From the NCBI GenBank assembly GCA_036271315.1, contig DATBAV010000038.1, forward strand, positions 116,197 through 180,196: a stretch of DNA of 64,000 bases, written 5' to 3'. How positions within the stretch are numbered: the stretch's first letter is position 1; every line of letters begins with the position of its first letter. Position numbers and translations under genes: made by a program. The notes under the pieces were generated by a model that saw only the letters and a program-made list of their open reading frames with translations, ran no database searches and had not been told where the DNA came from. This stretch comes from VRUE01 sp036271315 (GTDB taxonomy: Bacteria > Actinomycetota > Thermoleophilia > Solirubrobacterales > 70-9). Shown here piece by piece: positions 40,295 through 48,218 of the stretch.

Positions 40295-40307
40295 CACCGG
40301 CTAGCGG
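40288..40307. terminator. Perfect palindrome holding both convergent stop codons
   Basis: CCGCTAGC (40288-40295) and GCTAGCGG (40300-40307) form a perfect 8-bp stem with loop ACCG. The TAG of the plus gene (40292-40294) and the TAG of rseP (40301-40303) lie symmetrically in the two arms, and both proteins end in an Arg codon CGC. It is a minimal bidirectional terminator candidate without U-tract. Confidence 0.5.
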
Positions 40308-41392
40308 ACGTGGAAGCCTTCGCCAGTGAGGCGGCCGATGTCGTTGGTCAGCCCGATCACGACGAGCATCGCCACCAGGATGATGCCGACGACACTGGCT
40401 CGCTCCATTACCCGCAGCGACACCGGCCTGCCCCTCACCTTCTCGACCAGGCTCCAGAAGATGTGGCCGCCATCGAGGGGCAGGAACGGGAAGAGGTTGA
40501 TCAGGCCGAGCGAGAGGCTGATCAGGGCGAGGAAGGTGAGCGCCGCGGCGGCGCCGAGCTCGACCGTCTGATGGCCGACGTCGCTGACGCCGACGATTCC
40601 TGAGATTTCTTTGCGTTCCTTGGAATCGAAGATCCTGGCGAAGCGTTTGGAGGTTTCCTTTACGACGAGCCAGCCGAAGTTGCCGGCACGACTGATTGCG
40701 GTGCCAAAGCCGATGTCGACGGCCTGGCTACCGAAGGAGAAGCCAACCAAGGCCTGACCTGCCGAGGCGCTGTATTCGGGCTTGACTAGGACGCGCTCGA
40801 CCTGGCCGTCGCGCTTGATCGTCAGCGCCACCGGCGTCGAGGCGATGCAGCCGTTCTTCTGCTTGCCGGCGCAGCGATGGGTGGCGATCTCTTCGCGAAA
40901 GCGACTGACCCGGGATTCGCTGTCGAGGCCCGGATAGCGATGACCGTCAACCGCGAGGATCGTGTCACCTGGCTTGAGGACCCCCGTCGCCGGTGTCTTC
41001 GGCACGACTTCGTGGACGGTCTGGGTTGCCACCGAGGCGCTTGTCAGGGCGACCACGAAGAGGATCGCGAAGCCAAGCACGATGTTGACCGCCGGCCCGG
41101 CCCCGATCACGACGATCCGCTTCCAGACGGACTGGCGGTAGTAGGCGCGGTCGAGGGCCTCCGCGGGAACCTCCTCCTCAGCGGTCATGCCGGTGATTTT
41201 CACGTAGCCGCCCAGCGGGATCGCCGCCACGCCGTATTCGGTCTCACCCCGTTTCACCGAGAAGAGCTTGGGGCCGAAGAAGAGGAAGAACTTCTCCACC
41301 CGCATCCCAGTCGCCTTGGCCGCAAAGAAGTGACCCGCCTCGTGCAGGACGACGAGCAGGCAGAGCCCGCCAAAGACCAGCAGCCAACTCAT
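40301..41392 (-). CDS. rseP: Site-2 (RseP/RIP) intramembrane zinc metalloprotease
   Basis: A 363-aa M50 protease. The zinc motif is 'VVLHEAGHFFAAK' (HExxH) in the first membrane segment, one PDZ domain lies at about 130-220 ('LKPGDTILAVDGHRYPGLD'), and the third zinc ligand is in 'NLFPFLPLDGGH'. It cuts membrane-bound anti-sigma factors and signal-peptide remnants. The ATG overlaps the dxr TGA (ATGA). A Cys pair in the PDZ insert ('HRCAGKQKNGCIAS') is unusual and could form a disulfide outside the cell. Confidence 0.92.
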   Translation of the reverse strand: MSWLLVFGGLCLLVVLHEAGHFFAAKATGMRVEKFFLFFGPKLFSVKRGETEYGVAAIPLGGYVKITGMTAEEEVPAEALDRAYYRQSVWKRIVVIGAGPAVNIVLGFAILFVVALTSASVATQTVHEVVPKTPATGVLKPGDTILAVDGHRYPGLDSESRVSRFREEIATHRCAGKQKNGCIASTPVALTIKRDGQVERVLVKPEYSASAGQALVGFSFGSQAVDIGFGTAISRAGNFGWLVVKETSKRFARIFDSKERKEISGIVGVSDVGHQTVELGAAAALTFLALISLSLGLINLFPFLPLDGGHIFWSLVEKVRGRPVSLRVMERASVVGIILVAMLVVIGLTNDIGRLTGEGFHVR

Positions 41393-42537
41393 ACCCGTGC
41401 CAACCCCCCCACTTCCTCTTCGGTGCGGCGCCGGGCCTCGGCATCGATCGCGAAAAGATCCTCGAAGTGGGTGGGCTGGACCGCCGGCATCGCCAGCAGG
41501 ACCCGCTCGATCAGCGCCGCAATCGCGGTGAAGTCGATCTTACCGGCGAGGAAGGCAGCGACCGCAACCTCGTCGGCGGCGTTGAGCACGCAGGGTGCCG
41601 TACCCCCCGCTCTGCCCGCGTCCAACGCCAGCCGCAGGCAGGCGAAGGTCTCCAGGTCCGGCGGCTCGAAGCTGAGCTGAGCGACCGTCGCCAGGTCAAG
41701 CCGTGGCACCTCGACGTCGGCGCGCTCGGGGTAGTGCAGGGCGTAGGAGATCGGCACGCGCATGTCCGGATGGCCGAGGTGGGCCAGGGTCGCGCCGTCG
41801 TTGAGGTCGATCAGCGAGTGGACGATCGACTGCGGGTGGACGACCACCTCGATCTGCTCGAAGGGGACGCCGAAGAGGTGGTGCGCCTCGATCGCCTCGA
41901 AGCCCTTGTTCATCAGGGTCGCCGAGTCGATCGTGATCCGCCCGCCCATCGCCCAAGTGGGGTGCGCGAGCGCCTCCTCGACGCTGACGCCCCCAAGGTC
42001 GGTGCGGCCGCGGAAAGGCCCTCCCGAGGCGGTGAGGACGAGGCGGTCGATCGTCCCCGGCGTGCGCTCGGCGCCGATCAGCTGAAAGAGCGCCGAGTGC
42101 TCGGAGTCGACCGGCAGCAGGCGGGCGCCGGTCGCCTCGGCCAGGGCCATCGTCAGCTCACCGCCGATCACCAGGCTCTCCTTGTTGGCCAGGGCGACGT
42201 CGATCCCCTCGCCAAGGGCGACGATCGTCGGCGCCAGGCCGGCGGCGCCGACGATGCCGTTGAGGACCAGGTCGGCCTCGGAGGCGAGGATCAGCTCGCG
42301 GATGCCGTCCTCGCCCTCCAGCACCTGGCCGTCCCAGGCGCCGCGGGCTGCGCGAGCGGAATCGACATCGGAGAAGGCAACGGATCGCACTCCGTGCGCG
42401 CTTGCCTGGGCCAGCACGCGCTCCCAACTCGACCCGGCCGCCAGGGCCACTACCTCGATCTCGTCCGAGGCGGCGACGATTTCGAGCGCTTGCGTGCCGA
42501 TCGACCCCGTCGAGCCGAGAATCACCAGTTTCTTCAT
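41389..42537 (-). CDS. dxr: 1-deoxy-D-xylulose 5-phosphate reductoisomerase
   Basis: Dxr makes MEP, the first committed MEP-pathway intermediate; ispG of the same pathway lies 4 kb away. The 382-aa protein shows the NADPH motif 'ILGSTGSIGTQALEIV', 'ANKESLVIGGELT', the metal/substrate motif 'PVDSEHSALFQ' and 'TASGGPFRG'. It overlaps rseP by 4 bases. Upstream, the family B palindrome separates it from cdsA. Confidence 0.95.
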   Translation of the reverse strand: MKKLVILGSTGSIGTQALEIVAASDEIEVVALAAGSSWERVLAQASAHGVRSVAFSDVDSARAARGAWDGQVLEGEDGIRELILASEADLVLNGIVGAAGLAPTIVALGEGIDVALANKESLVIGGELTMALAEATGARLLPVDSEHSALFQLIGAERTPGTIDRLVLTASGGPFRGRTDLGGVSVEEALAHPTWAMGGRITIDSATLMNKGFEAIEAHHLFGVPFEQIEVVVHPQSIVHSLIDLNDGATLAHLGHPDMRVPISYALHYPERADVEVPRLDLATVAQLSFEPPDLETFACLRLALDAGRAGGTAPCVLNAADEVAVAAFLAGKIDFTAIAALIERVLLAMPAVQPTHFEDLFAIDAEARRRTEEEVGGLARV

Positions 42538-42572
42538 CTCCGGAGAGAATACGGAGACGCGCTGCCGGCCAG

Positions 42573-42617
42573 CGAGATCGCCTCAGCCCGCGATATAGGC
42601 GGGTTGAGGCGATCTCG
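42573..42617. terminator. Palindromic element, family B copy 2 (terminator-like) after cdsA
   Basis: 19-bp arms (42573-42591 and 42599-42617) pair at 18 positions, with one G/T opposition, around a 7-base 'gatatag' loop. The hairpin begins 3 bases after the cdsA stop. On the plus strand the exception would be a G-U pair; on the minus-strand transcript it is A-C. The arm 'cgagatcgcYtcaacccgc' also occurs at 22252-22270. Confidence 0.65.
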
Positions 42618-42620
42618 GCG

Positions 42621-43511
42621 TCAGTAGACCAGCTGGACGGCGAGGTAGTAGCCGACGACGACTGTGAAGAAAACCGCGTCGAGGCGGTCGAGGATGCCGC
42701 CGTGAGGGCCGAAGAGCGTGCCGGTGTCCTTGGTGCCCAGATCGCGCTTCAGCATCGACTCGAAGAGATCGCCGATCGGTGCGACCGCCGCGACCGCGGC
42801 ACCGATGATCAGGGCGTCGGCGCCGGAGAGCCAGTCCTGGTAGAGGCCGGCGAACCAGAAGGCCATCGTGCCGATCAAAAAGCCACCCAGCAGCCCCTCC
42901 AAGGTCTTGTTCGGGGAGAGGCTGGGAGCGATCTTGTGCGAGCCGAACATGCGCCCGGTGGCGTAAGCCCCGGTGTCCGCCGCGAAGGTGCCGACGAGGA
43001 TGTCGATTAGCAGCGCCGCCCCGTGGTGGGGCAGGTCGCGCAACAGCACCGCGTGCACGAGCGGGATGCCGATCCAGACGATGCCGAGCAGCGTCACCCC
43101 CATCGAGACCGTGATGCCGTCGCGGTGCTCGTGGTCGGCGCCGAAGAAGAAGAGCACCGGGAAGGCGGCGGCGATTATCAGGAGGACGTTGAAGGCGGTG
43201 CCGAAGTGGGCGGCGAGGATCAGGGCCGTGACCGCGACGTAGGCGGCGCGCGGGATCGGCCGTGCCGCCGCGGTCATCGCCAGGTACTCGCGCAGGCAGA
43301 GAACGCCGACGGCGACCATGGCGATCGCGAAGACCAGCCCGCCGGCGACGGTGATCGCGATCGCGAAGGCGATCGCCGGGATCGCGAAGAGGATGCGTTT
43401 GGCCGTCTCACCGCTGGCGCCGCGTTTGCGCCGCGGCCGGCGCGGTGGCCTCGGCGCTCGTTTGGGCGCCGGCTGGGAGCCGAGCAGATCGTCGTCGAAG
43501 AGGTCCTGCAT
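42621..43511 (-). CDS. cdsA: Phosphatidate cytidylyltransferase
   Basis: CdsA makes CDP-diacylglycerol, the precursor used by PgsA (34 kb). The 296-aa membrane protein has about eight hydrophobic segments and the family signature in 'SMLKRDLGTKDTGTLFGPHG' followed by 'GILDRLDA', plus 'SPNKTLEGLLGG'. The N-terminus is basic ('RAPRPPRRPRRKRG'). The ATG overlaps the uppS stop by one base. Confidence 0.93.
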   Translation of the reverse strand: MQDLFDDDLLGSQPAPKRAPRPPRRPRRKRGASGETAKRILFAIPAIAFAIAITVAGGLVFAIAMVAVGVLCLREYLAMTAAARPIPRAAYVAVTALILAAHFGTAFNVLLIIAAAFPVLFFFGADHEHRDGITVSMGVTLLGIVWIGIPLVHAVLLRDLPHHGAALLIDILVGTFAADTGAYATGRMFGSHKIAPSLSPNKTLEGLLGGFLIGTMAFWFAGLYQDWLSGADALIIGAAVAAVAPIGDLFESMLKRDLGTKDTGTLFGPHGGILDRLDAVFFTVVVGYYLAVQLVY

Positions 43512-44182
43512 CAGGCCCTCGCCCCGAAGCGGCGCTGGCGGGCCTCGAACTCGCGCAGGCAGGCCTCGAGCGCGGCCCGGTCGAAGTCAGGCCAGAGCTC
43601 GTCGCGGAAAACCAGCTCGGAGTAGGCGCACTGCCAGAGCAGGTAGTTGGAGATCCGCTGCTCGCCGCTGGTCCGGATCAAGAGATCGGGATCGTGCATC
43701 TCCGGCGCGTAGAGCAGGCGCTGGAACTCCTCCTCGGAGTCGCCATCGAAGTGCCGCGCGGCGTCGATGATCTCGGCCCGGCCGCCGTAGTTGAAGGCGA
43801 CGAAGAGCGTGATCCGCTCGTTTTCCTCAGTCGTCTCTTCCGCCCAATCCATACGGCGAGCGAGCTCCTCCGAGACGCCGTCGCGGCGGCCGATGAAGCG
43901 CATCCGCACACCCTCCTCGTCGAGCTCGGGCGTCTCGGAGGAGATCCTCTCGCCGAACATCGCCATCAGGCCCTCGACCTCCGCCGCCGGTCGCGACCAG
44001 TTCTCGGTCGAGAACGAGTAGACGGTCAGCTCCTCGATCCCCAGCTCGACCGCGTCGCGCAGCCGTGCCTTGACCGTGTCGGCCCCAGCCCGGTGCCCCT
44101 CGACGACCGGTAGGCCCCGGTTCTGGGCCCAGCGCCCGTTGCCGTCGGTGATGATCGCCACGTACCGCGCGGAGGCACTCAC
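43511..44182 (-). CDS. uppS: Undecaprenyl diphosphate synthase (cis-prenyltransferase)
   Basis: A 223-aa cis-prenyltransferase making the C55 lipid carrier for the wall. Motif I is 'VAIITDGNGRWAQNRG' (the usual MDGNGRWA reads TDGNGRWA), then 'VYSFSTENWSRP', 'FVAFNYGGRAEI' and 'LLIRTSGEQRISNYLLWQ'. The chain length made (C55 or shorter) cannot be read with certainty. It overlaps frr by 4 bases and cdsA by one base. Confidence 0.93.
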   Translation of the reverse strand: MSASARYVAIITDGNGRWAQNRGLPVVEGHRAGADTVKARLRDAVELGIEELTVYSFSTENWSRPAAEVEGLMAMFGERISSETPELDEEGVRMRFIGRRDGVSEELARRMDWAEETTEENERITLFVAFNYGGRAEIIDAARHFDGDSEEEFQRLLYAPEMHDPDLLIRTSGEQRISNYLLWQCAYSELVFRDELWPDFDRAALEACLREFEARQRRFGARA

Positions 44183-44742
44183 ACCTCCAGAATCTCCTCT
44201 TCCTTCCCCTTGAGGAGAGAGTCGATCTCGGCGATCGAGTCGTCGGTCTGCTTCTGCAGGGCGGACTCGGCGCGGCGCTCGTCGTCCTCGCCGACTTCGC
44301 CCTCGCTTTTCAGCTCGCGCAGGTCTTGCATCACGTCGCGGCGGATATTGCGGATCGCGACCCGGCCCTCCTCGGCGACGCCGTGCACCACCTTGACCAT
44401 CTCACGGCGGCGCTCCTCAGTCAGCTCGGGAATCTGCAGGCGCACGACGTTGCCGTCGTTGCTCGGCGTCAGGCCGATATCGGACTCTTGGATCGATTTC
44501 TCGATCGCCCCGATCGAGCCCTTGTCGAAGGGCGTCACGGTGAGCAGGCGGGCGTCGGAGGTGGCGACGTTGGCAAGCTGCTTGAGCGGCGTCTGAGCAC
44601 CGTAGTAATCGACCATGATGCGGTCGAGCAGGTGCGGCGAGGCGCGGCCGGTGCGCACCGTGGCCAGCTCGCCACGGCTGGATTCGACCGACTTCGCCAT
44701 CCGGCCTTCGGCGTCCTTGAGCAGTTCGTCGATCAGCTCCAC
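44179..44742 (-). CDS. frr: Ribosome recycling factor
   Basis: RRF, with EF-G, splits post-termination ribosomes. It is 187 aa, the usual length, with 'TVRTGRASPHLLDRIMVDYY', 'LTVTPFDKGSIGAIEKSIQ', 'VRLQIPELTEERRREMVK' and 'IRNIRRDVMQDLRELK'. It follows pyrH by 18 bases in the conserved rpsB-tsf-pyrH-frr order. Confidence 0.96.
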   Translation of the reverse strand: MELIDELLKDAEGRMAKSVESSRGELATVRTGRASPHLLDRIMVDYYGAQTPLKQLANVATSDARLLTVTPFDKGSIGAIEKSIQESDIGLTPSNDGNVVRLQIPELTEERRREMVKVVHGVAEEGRVAIRNIRRDVMQDLRELKSEGEVGEDDERRAESALQKQTDDSIAEIDSLLKGKEEEILEV

Positions 44743-44760
44743 TGGGGCCCCCCGTTCTCG

Positions 44761-45495
44761 TCACTCGGCGGGCTTGCTGGAGACCAGCGTGCCCACCCTC
44801 TCGCCGCTGACGATCCTATCTATGTTGCTGGCGTCCCCCATGTTGAAGACGTAAATGGGCAGGTCGTTGTCCATGCAGAGCGAGAGTGCGGTCGAATCCA
44901 TCACCTTGAGCCCGCGCTCGATCGCCTCGCGGTGGCCGATCGCGGCGATGAACTTGGCGTCGGGGTTAGTCGCCGGATCGGAGTCGTAGACCCCCTCGAC
45001 CCCGTTCTTGGCCATCAGGATCGCTTCGGCGTGGATCTCCAGCGCCCGCAGCGCCGCCGCGGTGTCGGTGGTGAAGAACGGGTTGCCGGTGCCGGCGGCG
45101 AAGATCACCACGCGGCCCTTCTCGAGGTGGCGCATGGCGCGGCGGCGGATGTAGGGCTCGGCAACCTCCTTGACGTCGATCGCCGAGAGCACGCGCGTGT
45201 GCTCCCCCGCCTTCTCCAGCGCGTCCTGCAGGGTCAGCGCGTTGAGCACCGTCGCCAGCATCCCCATGTAGTCGCCGGTGGCGCGGTCCATGCCCTCGGC
45301 CGCGGCGGAGAGGCCGCGGTAGATGTTGCCGGCGCCGACGACGATCGCCACCTCGACCCCGCGGGCGCGGATTGCCGAGATCTGCCCGGCGATCCGCTCT
45401 ACCTCACCCGCGTCGGTGCCGTGGGAGAGATCGCCCATCAGCGCCTCGCCCGAGAGCTTGAGCAGGATGCGTTTGAACTGCGGGTCGTTGGCCAT
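44761..45495 (-). CDS. pyrH: UMP kinase
   Basis: PyrH phosphorylates UMP to UDP. The 244-aa amino-acid-kinase-fold protein has 'ILLKLSGEALMG', 'VVGAGNIYRGL', 'ATVLNALTLQDALE' and 'DSTALSLCMDNDLPIYVFNM'. It lies 14 bases downstream of tsf. Confidence 0.96.
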   Translation of the reverse strand: MANDPQFKRILLKLSGEALMGDLSHGTDAGEVERIAGQISAIRARGVEVAIVVGAGNIYRGLSAAAEGMDRATGDYMGMLATVLNALTLQDALEKAGEHTRVLSAIDVKEVAEPYIRRRAMRHLEKGRVVIFAAGTGNPFFTTDTAAALRALEIHAEAILMAKNGVEGVYDSDPATNPDAKFIAAIGHREAIERGLKVMDSTALSLCMDNDLPIYVFNMGDASNIDRIVSGERVGTLVSSKPAE

Positions 45496-45509
45496 CTAGG
45501 CCCGCGAGC

Positions 45510-46115
45510 CTATTCGTCGCCGACGCGGAAGTAGGCGAAGCGGGCGATCCGCACGTTCTCGCCGGTCTTGGCGGCGAGCTCCTGGCGCAGCTCCTCGATC
45601 GACTTCGAGTCGTGCTTCTCGGCGTTGACGTGCGACTGGTCGAGCAGGGCGACTTCCTGGCCCCACTTGGCCAACTGGCCCTCGACGATCTTCTCGACCA
45701 CGTTGTCGGGCTTGCCTTCTTCGCGCGCCTTCTCTTCGAAGACCCGCTTTTCGGCCTCGCGCTCCTCGGCGGAGATCTCGTCGGTCGTAACGTACTGGGG
45801 CGCGGTCGCGGCGACGTGCAGCGCGACCTCGTAGGCGAAAGCCTTGAAGTCCTCGTTGCGGGCGACGAAGTCGGTCTCGCACTGGACTTCGACCATCGCC
45901 CCGACCCTGTCGTTGGCGTGGATGTAGGAGGCGACGACCCCCTCGTTGGTCCCCCGGCCCGCGCGCTTGGCGGCGGAGGCCTGGCCCTTCACCCGCAGGA
46001 TCTCAACCGCGCGATCGACATCGCCGTCGGCCTCGGTCAGCGCCGCCTTGCAATCCATCATCGCCGCCCCGGTCTGATCCCGCAGCGCCTTCACATCAGC
46101 AGCCGTAACGCTCAC
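45510..46115 (-). CDS. tsf: Elongation factor Ts (short form)
   Basis: EF-Ts exchanges GDP for GTP on EF-Tu. At 201 aa it is the short, Thermus-like form rather than the ~280-aa E. coli form. The N-terminal UBA-like part 'VKALRDQTGAAMMDCKAAL' and the core 'MVEVQCETDFVARN' are present. The GTG start overlaps the rpsB stop (GTGA). Confidence 0.95.
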   Translation of the reverse strand: MSVTAADVKALRDQTGAAMMDCKAALTEADGDVDRAVEILRVKGQASAAKRAGRGTNEGVVASYIHANDRVGAMVEVQCETDFVARNEDFKAFAYEVALHVAATAPQYVTTDEISAEEREAEKRVFEEKAREEGKPDNVVEKIVEGQLAKWGQEVALLDQSHVNAEKHDSKSIEELRQELAAKTGENVRIARFAYFRVGDE

Positions 46116-47407
46116 GACTCCCCTCCCTCTTTCGCAGCCTCGTCTTTCTTCGTAGGTGCCGCCTCAGCCGGTGCTTTCTCCTCGGCGGCGGGCTCCGGCG
46201 CTTTCTCAGCCGCTACGGGCTCCGCGGGAGCTTTCTCCTCGACTGGCGCAGCCGGTGCTTTCTCCTCGGCAGCGGGCTCAGCCGGCTTCTCAGCTGCGAC
46301 CGGAGCCGCCGCTTTGGCCTCGGGCTCAGCCGCTTTAACTGGGGTCGGGGCTTTAGGCGCCCCGTCCGCGGGTGGCGCCGTAGGGGGCACCGGCCCCGAG
46401 GAAGCTTTAGCTACCGCAGGGGCCGGTGGGTTCCCTGCGGCGACAGGCCCCGCGGCCTGGCCGCCTGAACCCTGACCCGAAGAACCCTGCGCCTGACCCT
46501 GGGCTGGAGCCGCCTGTTGCGCTTGAGCCTGAACTGGAGCCGCCTGAGCCTGCTGTTGCGCCTGCTGAGCCTGTTTAGCGGCCTCCGCTTCAGCCGCCGC
46601 CTTCTTTTTGGCTTCCTCAGCCGCAACCCGCTCTTTCTCTTCTTCCTCCCGCTTCTTGCGCTCTTCTTCCTCCTTCTTGCGCCGTTCCATTTCGACGGCG
46701 ATGCGCTTCTCCTCCTGGACCCGCCAGGCGCCGGCGCCCTCCTCGACCGCGCCGCCGATCGTGCCGATCACCAGCTGGCAGGAGCGGATCGCGTCGTCGT
46801 TGCCGGGGATCACGTAATCGATCGGCTTCGGGTCGCAGTTGGTGTCGACCAAGCCGATGATCGGGATGCGCAGGCGAGCGGCCTCGCGCACGGCGATCTC
46901 CTCGGTTTTGAGGTCGGTGACGAAGACGGCGTCGGGCAGGCGATCCATGTCGCGGACGCCGCCGAGGTTGAACTCGAGCTTGGCCAGTTCGGCCAGCATC
47001 CCCATCCGCTCCTTGGTCGGCAGCAGCTCCAGCTTGCCCTCGTCGCGCCAGTTGGTCAGCTCGTGCAGGCGGGCGATCCGCGCCGACATCGTGTTGAAGT
47101 TGGTCAGCAGGCCGCCGAGCCAGCGCTGGTTGACGTAAGGCATCTTGCAGCGGTCGGCCCATTCTTCGACCGGGCCACGCGCCTGCTTCTTGGTGCCGAC
47201 GAAGAGCACCGTGCCGCCACCGCTGGCGAGCTCGCCGGCGAAGCGGCGCGCGTTCTCCAGCAGCGCCTCGGTCTGGACCAGGTCGATGATGTGGATCCCA
47301 TCCAGCTCGCCGAAGATGTAGCGGCGCATGTTCGGGTTCCAGCGACGGGTCTGGTGGCCGAAGTGGACTCCGGCCTCCAGCAGCTCTTTGAGGCCTGCCT
47401 CAGGCAT
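46112..47407 (-). CDS. rpsB: Ribosomal protein S2 with long C-terminal low-complexity tail
   Basis: S2 is a 30S subunit protein. The first ~235 residues are a normal S2 ('LLEAGVHFGHQTRRWNPNMR', 'FVGTKKQARGPVEEWA', 'VNQRWLGGLLTNF', 'IPIIGLVDTNCDP', 'IPGNDDAIRS'). The total of 431 aa is far longer than usual. The extra part is a charged helix (E/K/R, ~45 residues), a Gln/Ala stretch, a Gly/Pro/Ala stretch, and imperfect repeats of 'EKPAEPAAEEKAP' type. S2 tails occur in some actinobacteria, but the function is not known to me. AAGGAG precedes the ATG. Confidence 0.95.
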   Translation of the reverse strand: MPEAGLKELLEAGVHFGHQTRRWNPNMRRYIFGELDGIHIIDLVQTEALLENARRFAGELASGGGTVLFVGTKKQARGPVEEWADRCKMPYVNQRWLGGLLTNFNTMSARIARLHELTNWRDEGKLELLPTKERMGMLAELAKLEFNLGGVRDMDRLPDAVFVTDLKTEEIAVREAARLRIPIIGLVDTNCDPKPIDYVIPGNDDAIRSCQLVIGTIGGAVEEGAGAWRVQEEKRIAVEMERRKKEEEERKKREEEEKERVAAEEAKKKAAAEAEAAKQAQQAQQQAQAAPVQAQAQQAAPAQGQAQGSSGQGSGGQAAGPVAAGNPPAPAVAKASSGPVPPTAPPADGAPKAPTPVKAAEPEAKAAAPVAAEKPAEPAAEEKAPAAPVEEKAPAEPVAAEKAPEPAAEEKAPAEAAPTKKDEAAKEGGES

Positions 47408-47524
47408 GGGTGAAGCTCCTTGTTTTGACTGTGTTCCCCGCCGCCCTTGCCGGGATCCGGCGCGATGCCGGTCAGGATCCGGGTCGGTACCAAACGGGGG
47501 TTGGTTTCCGAGCCGACGATTGTA
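47408..47524 (-). promoter_or_regulatory. Promoter and about 105-nt leader of the rpsB operon
   Basis: On the minus strand TACAAT (47519-47524) is a good -10, with CCACTT 18 bases upstream as a weak -35. The leader contains a CCAA-n-TTGG hairpin, 'ccggatcc' twice about 22 bases apart, and a 'ccggcatcgcgccgg' inverted repeat, then AAGGAG. rpsB leaders commonly bind S2 for autoregulation; these pairings are candidates for such a site. Confidence 0.5.
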
Positions 47525-47540
47525 GAGGGGTCGAGCTGAG

Positions 47541-48218
47541 TTAAGTGGTGCGGGCCGCGGCCAGAGCCGCGGCCAGGTCGGCGGGAAGCTCGGAGCGAAA
47601 GCTCAGCCGCTCGCCGCTGCTGGGGTGATCGAAGGAGAGCCGGTGGGCGTGGAGGAACTGCCGCTCGAGACCGTACTTGCGCTCGCCGCCGTAACTGAAG
47701 TCGCCGAGGAGCGGGTGGCCGATCGCCGCGAAGTGGGCGCGAATCTGGTGCGTGCGACCCGTCTCCAGACGCGCCTCGAGGTAGGTCTCGGCGGTAAGCA
47801 GCTCGATCACTTCGAAATGGGTGCGGGCCTCGCGCGAGGCGGCGCCGGAGACCGCCATGCGGTGGCGCTGGCGCGAGGCGCGGCCGATCGGGGCGTCGAT
47901 CGTGCCGGTCCGCGAGGCGAGGTGCCCCCGCGCCAAGGCGAGGTAGATGCGCTCGACCTCGCGGCGCTGGACCTGCGCCTGCAAGGCGCTGTGGGTGGCA
48001 TCGTTGCGAGCGACGACGAGCAGGCCGCTGGTCTCCTTGTCGAGGCGGTGGACGATCCCGGGGCGCTCGGCCTCGTTTCCCCCGCCGAGCATGTCGCCGA
48101 GCTCGCTGACCAGGGTAGGGCCGGTGTGCGAGGGGGCCGGGTGAACGACCAGGCCGGCCGGCTTGTCGACCACGGCCAGGTCGTCGTCGAGGTGGACGAT
48201 GCGCAGCTCAGCGCTCAA
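47541..48218 (-). CDS. rluD: RluD-family 23S rRNA pseudouridine synthase lacking S4 domain
   Basis: A 225-aa pseudouridine synthase of the RsuA/RluA type. The catalytic Asp is in 'GIVHRLDKETSGLLVVARN'; 'GRTHQIRAHFAAIGHPLLGD' is the usual second block. RluD proteins normally have an N-terminal S4 RNA-binding domain of ~70-80 residues. Here the TTG start (48216-48218) overlaps the lspA TGA, and the frame upstream does not encode S4 features, so the domain is missing. Confidence 0.83.
   Translation of the reverse strand: MSAELRIVHLDDDLAVVDKPAGLVVHPAPSHTGPTLVSELGDMLGGGNEAERPGIVHRLDKETSGLLVVARNDATHSALQAQVQRREVERIYLALARGHLASRTGTIDAPIGRASRQRHRMAVSGAASREARTHFEVIELLTAETYLEARLETGRTHQIRAHFAAIGHPLLGDFSYGGERKYGLERQFLHAHRLSFDHPSSGERLSFRSELPADLAAALAAARTT

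Noticed and set aside
46140..46330. Regular short repeats that could suggest a CRISPR or VNTR array
   Set aside because: They are the in-frame EKAPAEP-type repeats of the S2 tail. There are no constant repeats with unique spacers, and no cas genes.
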